From assembly GCA_023425645.1 (NCBI GenBank), contig JAFACG010000026.1, positions 32,391 to 96,390 of the forward strand: DNA of 64,000 nucleotides. Direction: 5' to 3'. This document shows, one piece after another, positions 16,671 to 26,225 of the stretch. The notes beneath the pieces were generated by a model. The model saw only the letters and a program-made list of their open reading frames with translations, ran no database searches and had not been told where the DNA came from. How positions within the stretch are numbered: the first letter of the stretch is position 1; each line of letters opens with the position of its first letter. Source of the stretch: Pseudomonadota bacterium (GTDB taxonomy: Bacteria; Pseudomonadota; Gammaproteobacteria; Burkholderiales; Burkholderiaceae_B). A program made the translations under genes and the position numbers.

Positions 16671-18446
<1,776 letters not shown>

Positions 18447-18525
18447 TGATGTCTCCTAGATCATCGGTTGACGAAATACACAACACGATAATAAGGAGTG
18501 GGGGCAGGGCTTTGAATTGATGGTA

Positions 18526-18540
18526 CGATTGTTTCTATCG
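18526..18540. promoter_or_regulatory. LysR-type operator between gcl and its divergent regulator
   Basis: The inverted repeat CGAT-N7-ATCG also satisfies the T-N11-A rule for LysR-type regulators. It lies 17 bases before the regulator's ATG and about 80 bases before gcl, in the 110-base divergent gap. Confidence 0.5.
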
Positions 18541-18556
18541 ATACCTGGAGTATTGA

Positions 18557-19474
18557 ATGAGTCGTTATACCGAGATCAGAAGCTTCGCCCTGGTGGCCGA
18601 AAAAGGCAGTTTTGCGGCGGCTTCCGTCGTGGAAGGAGTCACCCCCGTCGTCATGGGAAGGCGCCTGGATGCGCTTGAACAGCGGCTTGGCGTACGCTTG
18701 ATGCACCGCTCGACGCGCGGCCTGACCCTGACCGACCTGGGCGAACAGTTCCTGGAGCAGTGCAAACAGATACTGAAGGACTTCGACGAGGCCGAGGCCA
18801 GCATCAGCGCTCAGCGCAAGGTGGTCCGCGGACACCTGGTGGTGTCGGCGCCGGCCGCCTTCGGGCGTCGGCACGTCGCTCCGCACGCCATCGCCTTCAA
18901 GAAGCGCTACCCGGAGCTGAAGCTGTCCTTCAATTTCACCGACAGCGTGGTGGATCTGGTGCGCGAAGGCTATGACATGGCCCTGCGCATCGGCGAGGTC
19001 ACCGATCCCAATTACGTGGCGGTGCGCCTGTATCCGAACCGCCGCGTGGTGTGCGGCACGCCCGAGTATTTCGAGCGCTACGGCGTGCCGCGCGTGCCCG
19101 AGGATCTGGTGCGCCACAACTGCCTGGCCTTCAACCTGCAGGGCGGCCAGCAGCGCGGCTGGACCTTCATGCGCGACGGCAAGCCCTTCGCCGTGCGGGT
19201 GGACGGCGACCTGGACTGCAACGACGGCGAGCTGCTGTTCAACTGGGTCAAGCAGGGTTGGGGCATAGGCTGGCGCTCCACTTGGGAAATCCAGCCCGAA
19301 CTCAAGCGCGGCGAGCTGGTCACGGTGCTGGACGACTTCGAGATGCCCAGCTACGACATCCAGGCCGTCTACCAGCAACAGCGCTACCTGCCTGCCAAGG
19401 TGCGGCGCTTCATCGACTATCTGCGCGCCATCTACAACACGCCGGGCTATTGGGACGGGGAAGTGCAGTTCTGA
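18557..19474 (+). CDS. LysR-family regulator, probable regulator of the gcl cluster
   Basis: A 305-residue LysR protein. The N-terminal winged helix-turn-helix (about residues 1-60: FALVAEKGSFAAASVVEGVTPVVMGRRLDALEQRLGV in two parts) is followed by a substrate-binding domain with HLVVSAPAAFGRRHVAPH. It is divergent from gcl, the usual arrangement for a regulator and its target; the inducer is unknown but glyoxylate or a ureide is plausible. The start at 18557 gives the expected MSRYTEIRSF N-terminus. Confidence 0.9.
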   Translation: MSRYTEIRSFALVAEKGSFAAASVVEGVTPVVMGRRLDALEQRLGVRLMHRSTRGLTLTDLGEQFLEQCKQILKDFDEAEASISAQRKVVRGHLVVSAPAAFGRRHVAPHAIAFKKRYPELKLSFNFTDSVVDLVREGYDMALRIGEVTDPNYVAVRLYPNRRVVCGTPEYFERYGVPRVPEDLVRHNCLAFNLQGGQQRGWTFMRDGKPFAVRVDGDLDCNDGELLFNWVKQGWGIGWRSTWEIQPELKRGELVTVLDDFEMPSYDIQAVYQQQRYLPAKVRRFIDYLRAIYNTPGYWDGEVQF

Positions 19475-19491
19475 CTGTCCCGGGCCGCTCC

Positions 19492-19523
19492 AAAAAAAAA
19501 CCGCTCCAAGGAGCGGTTTTTTT
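19492..19523. terminator. Bidirectional terminator between the LysR gene and the Tsx-like gene
   Basis: A stem AACCGCTCC / GGAGCGGTT with a 2-base loop has a run of A on the left and a run of T on the right, so it can serve both converging genes. Confidence 0.9.
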
Positions 19524-19540
19524 CTGGTTATGCGGCGCGA

Positions 19541-20416
19541 TCAGAAGTGCCATTCGACCTGGATGGTCGGGGCGCTGGTCTTGATGCCGGGCTTCAGGTC
19601 GCCGTTGGCCATGTAGCGGTTGCCGAACTTGTTGTACCAGTACTCGTAGCCCACGCCCACCCACAGGGTGTTTTTCTTGTCGAAGGCCAGCTTGCCCACG
19701 TCGGCCATCAGCGAGGTGCGCACCAGCACTTCGGATTTGGTGCTGATGCCGGCGTAGTCCTCGCCCTTGGGTCCGTTGTAGTTGGCAAAGCCCTGGAATT
19801 TCAGCGGCAGCGCGCCCGCGTCGAAAGGGATGTTCCAGGTCAGGCTGGCCATGAACTGGGGGTCGAAGGATATCTTGCTCTGCGGGCAGGCGGGCGCGCC
19901 CAGGCCGCAGTGGTTCCATTCCTTGCCGTACAGCAGGCTCAGGTCCACGAAGCCCTTGGGCACGTCGAACTTGAAGGTGGGGCCCACGACCAGCAGGCGC
20001 TTGCGCGGCGCGAAGGCGGTGTTCTTGGTGTTCAGGTCGAAACCGGCCGTCAGGGCCACGTCCTTGACGGGACCGAAGGCCAGGTTCTTGTCGAAGACCT
20101 TGCCCAGCGACAGCTGGTGGCGGTAGGTGGCGTAGAACTCGGTGGCGCCGTTGTTCTTGCTGCCGTTGGAAGGATCGTGGCGGTCCGACTGCAGAATGTC
20201 CAGATTGAAGAAATTCTGGCCCAGGCTGTAGCCGCTGACGTGCGTCAGGCTCAGGATGTGCTTTTCGATGTCGCGATCGTTCATCGGCTCGGTGTAGGCC
20301 GAGCTGTAGCGGTAGCCCAGGAATGTATCGCTCCAGGTGGCGGCGTGCGCCTGGGAAACCAGTGTGGAGGCGGCCAGCGCGGCGCAGGTCAGCAGGGTGG
20401 GGCGCAGGTGTTTCAT
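19541..20416 (-). CDS. Tsx-like outer membrane channel
   Basis: A 291-residue outer membrane beta-barrel protein with a cleavable signal peptide (hydrophobic stretch ending LVSQAHA, about residue 26). The mature start ATWSDTFLGYRYSSAYTEP and the C-terminal IQVEWHF with a terminal phenylalanine are typical of Tsx/OmpK-type nucleoside channels. AGGAG precedes the start by 6 bases. The next gene upstream on the same strand is a purine permease, so a role in nucleoside or purine entry through the outer membrane is likely. Substrate range cannot be read from the sequence. Confidence 0.85.
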   Translation of the reverse strand: MKHLRPTLLTCAALAASTLVSQAHAATWSDTFLGYRYSSAYTEPMNDRDIEKHILSLTHVSGYSLGQNFFNLDILQSDRHDPSNGSKNNGATEFYATYRHQLSLGKVFDKNLAFGPVKDVALTAGFDLNTKNTAFAPRKRLLVVGPTFKFDVPKGFVDLSLLYGKEWNHCGLGAPACPQSKISFDPQFMASLTWNIPFDAGALPLKFQGFANYNGPKGEDYAGISTKSEVLVRTSLMADVGKLAFDKKNTLWVGVGYEYWYNKFGNRYMANGDLKPGIKTSAPTIQVEWHF

Positions 20417-20612
20417 GAAGTCTCCTCTTCGATTTGCTTGGTATGGCGTCCGGGGTCTTTTGCCCTTTGCATCGGAACGCGTGGTTGATAATTCCTGTAG
20501 TTCCTTGTCTTTTTTGTTTACATGTAGATCAGTCGATACTTTTCGGATGGGACTGGTCAAGGGGGTAAAGAAGAAGGCCGCCTCGGGCAAGGCGGCCTTG
20601 AGGCCCGGTGCG

Positions 20613-22085
20613 TCAGTGCTGGGAAGCCAGCTGCTGATTGTCCTGGGCGGATTGAACGTTCTCCTGTTTCTTGGCTTCAGCCGAGGTGGATTCCACTTCG
20701 TGGCTGTGGCTGGCGAATTTCTCGATGCCGTTGAAGAACAGGTTCAGTACGATGGCGGACACGGCGGCCAGCAGGATGCCGCTGTGCAGCAGGGGGGCCA
20801 GGGCGGCGGGCATCTTGTCCAGCAGGTGCTCGGCAACCAGGGGGATCATGCCAAAGCCCAGGCTGATGGCAATGATGTAAGGGTTGTAGCGGTTGCGGTT
20901 CAGGTTGGCCGACATCAGGATCTTGATGCCGGTGGCGGCCACCATGCCGAACATCACGATGCCCGCGCCGCCCAGGACGTAGTTGGGGATGGAGGCGACC
21001 ACGAAGGCCATCTTGGGGAACAGGCCCAGGATCATCAGCACCACGCCGCCCATGACGCAGACCCAGCGGCTGCGCACGCCGGTCACGCTGACCAGGCCCA
21101 CGTTCTGCGAGAAGGAGCTGTGCGGGAAGGTGTTCATGATGCCGCCGACCAGGGTGCCCAGCCCGTCCGTGCGCAGGCCGCGCACCAGGTCCTCGCGGGT
21201 TGGGGGGCGGCCGCAGATCGAGCCCAGGGCCAGAAACATGCCCAGCGATTCGACCATGATCACCACCATGATCAGGGACAGCACGGCGGCTGCGCCCAGC
21301 AGACCCCAGCTGAAGGTGGGCACGCCGAACTCGAAGGGCGTGACCACGGCGAACCAGCTGGTCTGCTCCAGGCCGGCGAAGCTGATGCGGCCCATCGCCA
21401 GGGAGATGAAGAAGCCGACCAGCAGGCCGATCAGCACGGCCACGTTGGCCAGGAAGCCCCGAGCGAACTTGGTGATCGCCAGGATGACGGCAAGCACGAT
21501 CATGGCGATGGCCAGGTTCTCCAGCGAGCCATATTCGGGGTTGGCGATGCGCATTCCGGTGGCGGGATCCAGGATGGTGGGCTGGCCGCCGCCGACCCAG
21601 TTCAGGCCCACGCGCATCAGGGTCACGCCGATGACGGTGATGATGATGCCGGTGACCACGGGCGGGAACAGGCCCATCAGGCGGCTGAAGACCGGCGCGA
21701 TCAGGATGCTGAAGAGGCCGGCCAGGATGGTGGCGCCGAAGATGCCGGTCAGTCCCAGGTTGGGATCCAGGCCGATGGCGATCATGGGGCTGACCGCGGC
21801 GAAGGACACGCCCATCATCACGGGCAGGCGGATGCCGAAGACGCCGGCGCCGCGCGCCTGGATGATGGTGATCAGGCCACAGCACAGCAGGTCGGCGTTG
21901 ATCAGCAGGGCGATCTGGTCTTTGGTCAGACCCAGGGCTTCGCCGATGATCAGGGGCACGGCCACCGCGCCGGCGTACATCACCATGACGTGTTGAAGAC
22001 CAAGGGTCGCCAGTCTGCCCATGGGCAGGCGTTCGTCCACGCCGCCGCAATCGTCGGGCTGGCTAACTTGAGGGTTCGCAGACAT
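20613..22085 (-). CDS. NCS2-family xanthine/uric acid permease
   Basis: A 490-residue inner membrane transporter with about 14 hydrophobic segments. LGLQHVMVMYAGAVAVPLIIG at the N-terminus, the central QNVGLVSVTGVRSRWV (the NCS2 QN-x-GxxxxTG-xR signature) and MFGMVAATGIKIL are diagnostic of nucleobase-cation symporters of the xanthine/urate branch. The ATG at 22085 has AAGGAG at 7 bases and removes a non-family N-terminal extension. With allA and uraD nearby, urate or xanthine is the probable substrate. Confidence 0.92.
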   Translation of the reverse strand: MSANPQVSQPDDCGGVDERLPMGRLATLGLQHVMVMYAGAVAVPLIIGEALGLTKDQIALLINADLLCCGLITIIQARGAGVFGIRLPVMMGVSFAAVSPMIAIGLDPNLGLTGIFGATILAGLFSILIAPVFSRLMGLFPPVVTGIIITVIGVTLMRVGLNWVGGGQPTILDPATGMRIANPEYGSLENLAIAMIVLAVILAITKFARGFLANVAVLIGLLVGFFISLAMGRISFAGLEQTSWFAVVTPFEFGVPTFSWGLLGAAAVLSLIMVVIMVESLGMFLALGSICGRPPTREDLVRGLRTDGLGTLVGGIMNTFPHSSFSQNVGLVSVTGVRSRWVCVMGGVVLMILGLFPKMAFVVASIPNYVLGGAGIVMFGMVAATGIKILMSANLNRNRYNPYIIAISLGFGMIPLVAEHLLDKMPAALAPLLHSGILLAAVSAIVLNLFFNGIEKFASHSHEVESTSAEAKKQENVQSAQDNQQLASQH

Positions 22086-22542
22086 CAGGGGTCTCCTTAG
22101 TGATACGTTGTTGACGTCCAGGGTGACGCAGCAAGACTCGGGTGAGGGTGCGGCACGACGGCGTCGGTCAGGCGGGTGTGGGTAGGTGATCGAGGGGCAC
22201 CGGCCAGTCTGGCGATGCGGCACGACCATAGCCTGCTTGCGCGGCGATGTCTGGCAGCGCACGCATAAAGGTATCGGATGGGGGATATCACTGGAAGAAG
22301 GTGCTGCTTGATAAGTGGAATATGCAAATGCTTATAGCATTGAACTGTTAGGTGCCGTTTTCAGATGAGCCCCTTAAAATGGGGCCTGAGGTAACGGTTT
22401 TGACATCAATTTGTCATATTTCACGCTGGTTTCAGGGGCATAGGGGTATTGCCCACCTAGCAAGCTCAAAGAAACTATGCTAGTTGAAATTTCAAGGTAT
22501 GGCCAGGGTCGATCCGCATTGCGCGTCTGAAGATGCGGGCAT
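22086..22542. other. Intergenic region upstream of the purine permease
   Basis: About 460 bases without a supported gene. The half nearest the permease is GC-rich; the distal half (22265-22500) is AT-rich and is the probable regulatory zone. It holds a short palindrome AATGC-TTATA-GCATT (22327-22341) and a small hairpin GCCCC / GGGGC (22369-22385). No promoter could be assigned with confidence. Confidence 0.45.
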
Positions 22543-22568
22543 GAAAAAAGCGGCCCGCAGGGCCGCTT
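22543..22568 (-). terminator. Intrinsic terminator after the tautomerase gene
   Basis: A 9-bp stem (AAGCGGCCC with GGGCCGCTT) and a 3-base loop lie 21 bases beyond the stop codon, followed on the minus strand by a run of T. Confidence 0.88.
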
Positions 22569-22589
22569 GGCGAAGACGGGCGGAACGGC

Positions 22590-22775
22590 TTATTTATCCG
22601 ACCACAGCACGCCGGCGGTCGCCCAGTTTTCGCGCTTGACGTCGGTGAAGACCACGTCCACGGCCTCGGGGCCGCAGCCCAGTACGCGGCAGGCTTCGTT
22701 GGTCAGTGCTTCGGCCAGGGCGCGCTTGGTTTCCACGGGACGGCCCTCGAACAGTTGTACGTTGATGGTAGGCAT
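22590..22775 (-). CDS. 4-oxalocrotonate tautomerase-family protein
   Basis: A 61-residue small tautomerase. After removal of Met the N-terminus is Pro (MPTINVQLFEGRPVETKRALAEAL), the catalytic base of the family, and the length equals that of the classic 4-oxalocrotonate tautomerase subunits. It sits 32 bases after the class II aldolase gene and ends in a terminator, so it is the last gene of the allA operon. The substrate is unknown. Confidence 0.88.
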   Translation of the reverse strand: MPTINVQLFEGRPVETKRALAEALTNEACRVLGCGPEAVDVVFTDVKRENWATAGVLWSDK

Positions 22776-22807
22776 GGGTTGCTCCGTATTGGGATTGGAA
22801 TGGGTTG

Positions 22808-23521
22808 CTACAGGCAGAAGTCCGGTTCGGACTGATGCAGCTTGCGCAGCAGGGCAGGCCATTCTAGCAAGCCTTCGGGCTGGGAGCCGGGTAAGAGCTG
22901 GCGATGCGTCAGGTCCAGGATGTCGCGCGACGGCATGTGCAGGTCCGTGCCTGCGGCCATGGCCGACAGCTGGATGCGGCAGGCGCGCTCCAGCGTATCC
23001 ATCAGGATGTAGGCCTCGGCCACGGTGCGCCCGCAAGTCAGGCCGCCATGGTTGCGCAGCAGCATGGCGGGATGCCGGCCCAGTTCCTGCACCAGGAGCT
23101 CCTGCTCCTGCGCCGGGAAGGCCAGGCCGGCGTAGTCGTGGTAGGCGATGTCGTTCCAGAAGCGCATGGCGTGCTGGGACAGGGGCAGCAGCCCGCATTG
23201 CAGCGCCGAGACCGCGATGGTGGCGTCGGTGTGCAGGTGGATGACGCAGTGCGCGTCTTCGCGGGCGCGGTGCACCGCGCCATGGATGGCGAAGCCGCTG
23301 GGGTTGGCCTTGCGGTCGGTGCCGTCCGCCACTCGCCCTTGCGTGTCGATCAGCAGCAGGTTGGAGGCGCGGATCTCGTCGAAGCGCAGGCCGAAGGGGT
23401 TGATGAGAAAGACGTCGTCGCGGCCCGGCAGGCGCAGCGAGATGTGCGTGTAGATGATGTCGTCCCAGCCTTGCCGGGCCGCCAGGCGGTAGCAGGCGGC
23501 CAGATTGACCCGGGCGCGCAT
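22808..23521 (-). CDS. Class II aldolase/adducin-family protein, N-terminus probably frameshifted
   Basis: A zinc-dependent class II aldolase-type protein, 237 residues from the first ATG in frame. Zinc-ligand motifs are VIHLHTDATIAVSAL and LRNHGGLTCGRT, and FLINPFGLRFDEIRASNLLLID is the typical phosphate-binding region. The first ATG begins directly inside the family's RARVNLAACYRLA helix, without the usual leader. A 26-codon frame beginning at 23598, overlapping the allA stop as ATGA, reads MSESCPITPD... to VDQAE and then leaves frame exactly here. Adding one base near 23522 would join them. A sequencing error or a real frameshift are both possible. The substrate is unknown. Confidence 0.8.
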   Translation of the reverse strand: MRARVNLAACYRLAARQGWDDIIYTHISLRLPGRDDVFLINPFGLRFDEIRASNLLLIDTQGRVADGTDRKANPSGFAIHGAVHRAREDAHCVIHLHTDATIAVSALQCGLLPLSQHAMRFWNDIAYHDYAGLAFPAQEQELLVQELGRHPAMLLRNHGGLTCGRTVAEAYILMDTLERACRIQLSAMAAGTDLHMPSRDILDLTHRQLLPGSQPEGLLEWPALLRKLHQSEPDFCL

Positions 23522-23594
23522 TCGGCCTGATCCACGCCGTCCGGACGTCCGGCGTAGATCGCCTGGATGTCCGGAGTGATCGGACAGGACTCGC

Positions 23595-24107
23595 TCATGC
23601 CTGGGCCGTTTCCAGTTCGGCGATGACGGCGTGCTCTTCGAGCTGGATGACGTCGCAGTTGTCGCCGGGGCCCTTGCGGTCGATCACGATGAAGTCGGCC
23701 ACCTGGTTCAGGGCCATCAGGGGGTGGTGCCAGACGCCGGTGGCATAGTTGACGCCCTGGTCGCCGCGCGCCAGGAACAGACGCAGGTCGGCGGCCTTGG
23801 GCGCGTCGCCGGCGGGCGCCACGATCACCAGGTAAGGCTGGCCCGACTGGGGAATGAAGGCCTGGCTGCCCTTGGGGTGGCGTTCCATCATTTCGACCTT
23901 GAACGGCAGGCTGCGAGGCTGGCCGCGGAAGATGGACACGATGGCGCGGCCGTCGGCGCCTGGGTCGATGTTGGCCAGGTCGTGGTAGCGCTCGGTATTG
24001 CCTTCATTGATGGTGAAGTGGTTCACGGCGTCGGAGGCCTCGATGACGTCGCCAAAGGGAGCGAAGGCGTCGGCGGTGAGGGTTTCCAGTTTCAGGGTGA
24101 TGGTCAT
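23595..24107 (-). CDS. allA: Ureidoglycolate lyase
   Basis: A 170-residue cupin-like enzyme that splits ureidoglycolate into glyoxylate and urea, the last step of allantoin degradation. Characteristic segments are LTADAFAPFGDVIEA, NEGNTERYHDLANID, KVEMMERHPKGSQAFIP and TGVWHHPLMAL. Its product, glyoxylate, is the substrate of the gcl cluster a few kilobases away. The stop overlaps the ATG of the preceding-frame aldolase start (ATGA), suggesting coupling. Confidence 0.93.
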   Translation of the reverse strand: MTITLKLETLTADAFAPFGDVIEASDAVNHFTINEGNTERYHDLANIDPGADGRAIVSIFRGQPRSLPFKVEMMERHPKGSQAFIPQSGQPYLVIVAPAGDAPKAADLRLFLARGDQGVNYATGVWHHPLMALNQVADFIVIDRKGPGDNCDVIQLEEHAVIAELETAQA

Positions 24108-24175
24108 GGCGTGTCCTGGTAATGGCCGGAGCAGGGTTCGGGAGCCGCGCTGCGCCGGGCCGGGTTGAGGAAATG

Positions 24176-24218
24176 AAAAACGGGACCGCAGCGTGGCAGT
24201 TGCCTGCTTGCGGTCCCG
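24176..24218 (-). terminator. Terminator-like hairpin after uraD
   Basis: A perfect 10-bp stem (CGGGACCGCA with TGCGGTCCCG, 24181-24190 and 24209-24218) with an 18-base loop, followed on the minus strand by a run of five T. It lies between uraD and allA and may attenuate readthrough. Confidence 0.75.
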
Positions 24219-24261
24219 CTTGTGCGTGGGCTCTGCCGTTCAGGCGCTGATCGCGCCGCCG

Positions 24262-24789
24262 TCAGGCAAACAGGGCATCCAGGCGGAAACGGGCGATCTT
24301 GCCGATTTCGCGCAGGCAGGCCTGGAATTCGGTGTCGACGTCGTTGTTCAGGCGAGCATCCACTGTGTCCATGATTTGGTAACGCGTCAAGCCCTTGACG
24401 GCGATCACGAACGGAAAGCCGAAGCGGTCGCGGTAGCTGGCGTTCAGGCCGCGCAGGCGGGCCAGCTCTTCGGCCGAGCACTGGTCCAGGCCGGCGCCGC
24501 GCTGCTCGCCCGTGGAGGCGGTGGTCAGGGTGCCTTCCTCGGCTTCCTTGCCGGCCAGTTCCGGGTGGGCGCAGATCAGGTTCTTCTTTTCTTCGTACGA
24601 GGCGCTGTTCATGACATCCACCATGGTGGCGTGCAGCTCGTCCACGCTGTGGAAGGGGCGCTTGCTCCAGGTGCGCTCCGCCACCCAGGGGGAGTGTTCG
24701 AAGATGCCTTCCAGCTTGTTCACAAACTGGGCCTGATCCAGGCTGGACAGTTCGGTCAGGGCGGTGTCGGGAGTAAGGGTTTGGGTCAT
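24262..24789 (-). CDS. uraD: OHCU decarboxylase
   Basis: A 175-residue enzyme that decarboxylates 2-oxo-4-hydroxy-4-carboxy-5-ureidoimidazoline to S-allantoin in urate oxidation. The conserved segments EHSPWVAERTWSKRPF and ICAHPELAGKEA (with the essential histidine) and the C-terminal GFPFVIAVKGLT are present. Uricase and hydroxyisourate hydrolase are not in the window. It is the first gene of the minus-strand ureide group and faces a LysR regulator. Confidence 0.93.
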   Translation of the reverse strand: MTQTLTPDTALTELSSLDQAQFVNKLEGIFEHSPWVAERTWSKRPFHSVDELHATMVDVMNSASYEEKKNLICAHPELAGKEAEEGTLTTASTGEQRGAGLDQCSAEELARLRGLNASYRDRFGFPFVIAVKGLTRYQIMDTVDARLNNDVDTEFQACLREIGKIARFRLDALFA

Positions 24790-24977
24790 GGTTCAGTCCG
24801 ATTTTCTAGGAGTATTTATGCTAGCGAAAACGCCCGCGGGCAAGTGCATGAAAAGGGCCGTCTGCAACGTATCGGTGGTGATGGAGCGGAAGGGGCCGAG
24901 CTTGCGGTTCCGGGGCGCTTATATAGGAGGGTCTCCAGCCTATGGTCTTTTTATGTGCGACCAGTTTAAGATTTCTG

Positions 24978-25012
24978 ATCATAAATAAAATAGAATTAGA
25001 CTTATAAATGAT
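24978..25012. promoter_or_regulatory. AT-rich quasi-palindrome in the uraD-LysR divergent gap
   Basis: ATCATAAATAA (24978-24988) and TTATAAATGAT (25002-25012) form an imperfect inverted repeat about 35 bases long. The centre lies 90 bases before the regulator gene and about 205 bases before uraD. It is a plausible binding site for the adjacent LysR protein. Confidence 0.45.
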
Positions 25013-25082
25013 ATATGCCATGGCGTATTCTGCGCATGTGCCAATATCGTGGCAGGAAAACTCGTGAGAAGGAGAGACCTTG

Positions 25083-26039
25083 ATGGCCGCCCGGCGTGGG
25101 GATAACCCGCTCGATACCTACCTGTTGAGGGTATTTTGCTTGCTAGTGACCGAACGCAGCGTTTCACGGACCGCGTTCAAGATGAACCAGTCGCAGCCCG
25201 CCATCAGCGCGGCGCTGCGGCGTTTGCGCGACATCATCGGCGATCCGCTGCTGGTGCGGGAAAAGGGCGGCATGGTGCCCACCGAGCGGGCGATCGCCCT
25301 GCTGGCGCATGCCAAGGGCGCCCTGGCCGAGATCGACTGCATGGTCAATGCGCCGGGCAATTTCGATCCGCAGGTCAGCCGCAGCGAATTTCACATCGGC
25401 GCGCCGGACTACCTGGCGCCCATGTTCATCGGCAGCGTGGTCGAGCGCATGCGCCGCGAAGCGCCCGAGGCGCGGCTGAACCTGCACGCGCTGGACGCCA
25501 ATTTCGACTTCGAGCGTTCCCTGGCCGAGGGCGATCTGGACGTGGTCATCGGCAACTGGCCCGAGCCCCCGGACCGCATGCACCTGTCGGTGCTGCTGGA
25601 GGACCAGATCGTCTGCCTGGTGGCGGCCACGCATCCGCTGGCCCGCAAGGGCCTGACCATGGACGACTACCTGCGCGCCCGCCACGTCGTGCCCATGCCG
25701 TATTCGATCAACCAGCGCGGCGTCATCGACACCACGCTGTCCGCGCTGCGCATCCAGCGCGACGAGAGCGTGATCGTGCAGTCCTTCTCGGCGGCGCCTT
25801 ACCTGCTGCAGAACACCGACCTGGTGTTCACCACCGCGCGCCACTTCGCGGAGTTCTACTGCAAGCTGCTGCCGCTGGCGATCCTGGAGGCGCCGGTGGA
25901 GTTCCCGCCCATGCGCTTCTACCAGCTCTGGCACGAGCGCAACCGGCACTCGCCCAGCCACCGCTGGCTGCGCCGCCTGCTGACCGAATGCGGCAACGAG
26001 CTGACCCCCACCGAAGAACTGGTGCAGGCCAATCCGTAA
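25083..26039 (+). CDS. LysR-family regulator, probable regulator of the ureide genes
   Basis: A 318-residue LysR protein. The helix-turn-helix lies in residues about 10-70 (FCLLVTERSVSRTAFKMNQSQ then PAISAALRRLRDIIGDPLLVR), followed by a type 2 periplasmic-binding-like domain with EFHIGAPDYLAPMFIG. The N-terminus resembles the NodD-like subgroup. The ATG at 25083 has AAGGAG at 8 bases; a TTG one codon upstream is less likely. It is divergent from uraD. Confidence 0.9.
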   Translation: MAARRGDNPLDTYLLRVFCLLVTERSVSRTAFKMNQSQPAISAALRRLRDIIGDPLLVREKGGMVPTERAIALLAHAKGALAEIDCMVNAPGNFDPQVSRSEFHIGAPDYLAPMFIGSVVERMRREAPEARLNLHALDANFDFERSLAEGDLDVVIGNWPEPPDRMHLSVLLEDQIVCLVAATHPLARKGLTMDDYLRARHVVPMPYSINQRGVIDTTLSALRIQRDESVIVQSFSAAPYLLQNTDLVFTTARHFAEFYCKLLPLAILEAPVEFPPMRFYQLWHERNRHSPSHRWLRRLLTECGNELTPTEELVQANP

Positions 26040-26225
26040 GCTTCGTAAAACGCTTGATTTCGGCTGCGCGCTCGGGCAAATTAGCGGGCTGCCGATTTCA
26101 TGGGGGCCGCAGGTCCGATCGCGCTGATTTGCACAGATTTTGTTGCATTTAAAGCGACTGGTCACGGACAGAAGCTCAGCGGCAGGTTGATAATAATGCA
26201 GTCCTAACGTTCAGGGTGTCCCGCA

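Noticed and set aside
24193..24969. 258-codon plus-strand frame antisense to uraD
   Set aside because: It lies opposite a well-supported gene, and its predicted product has no recognisable domain.
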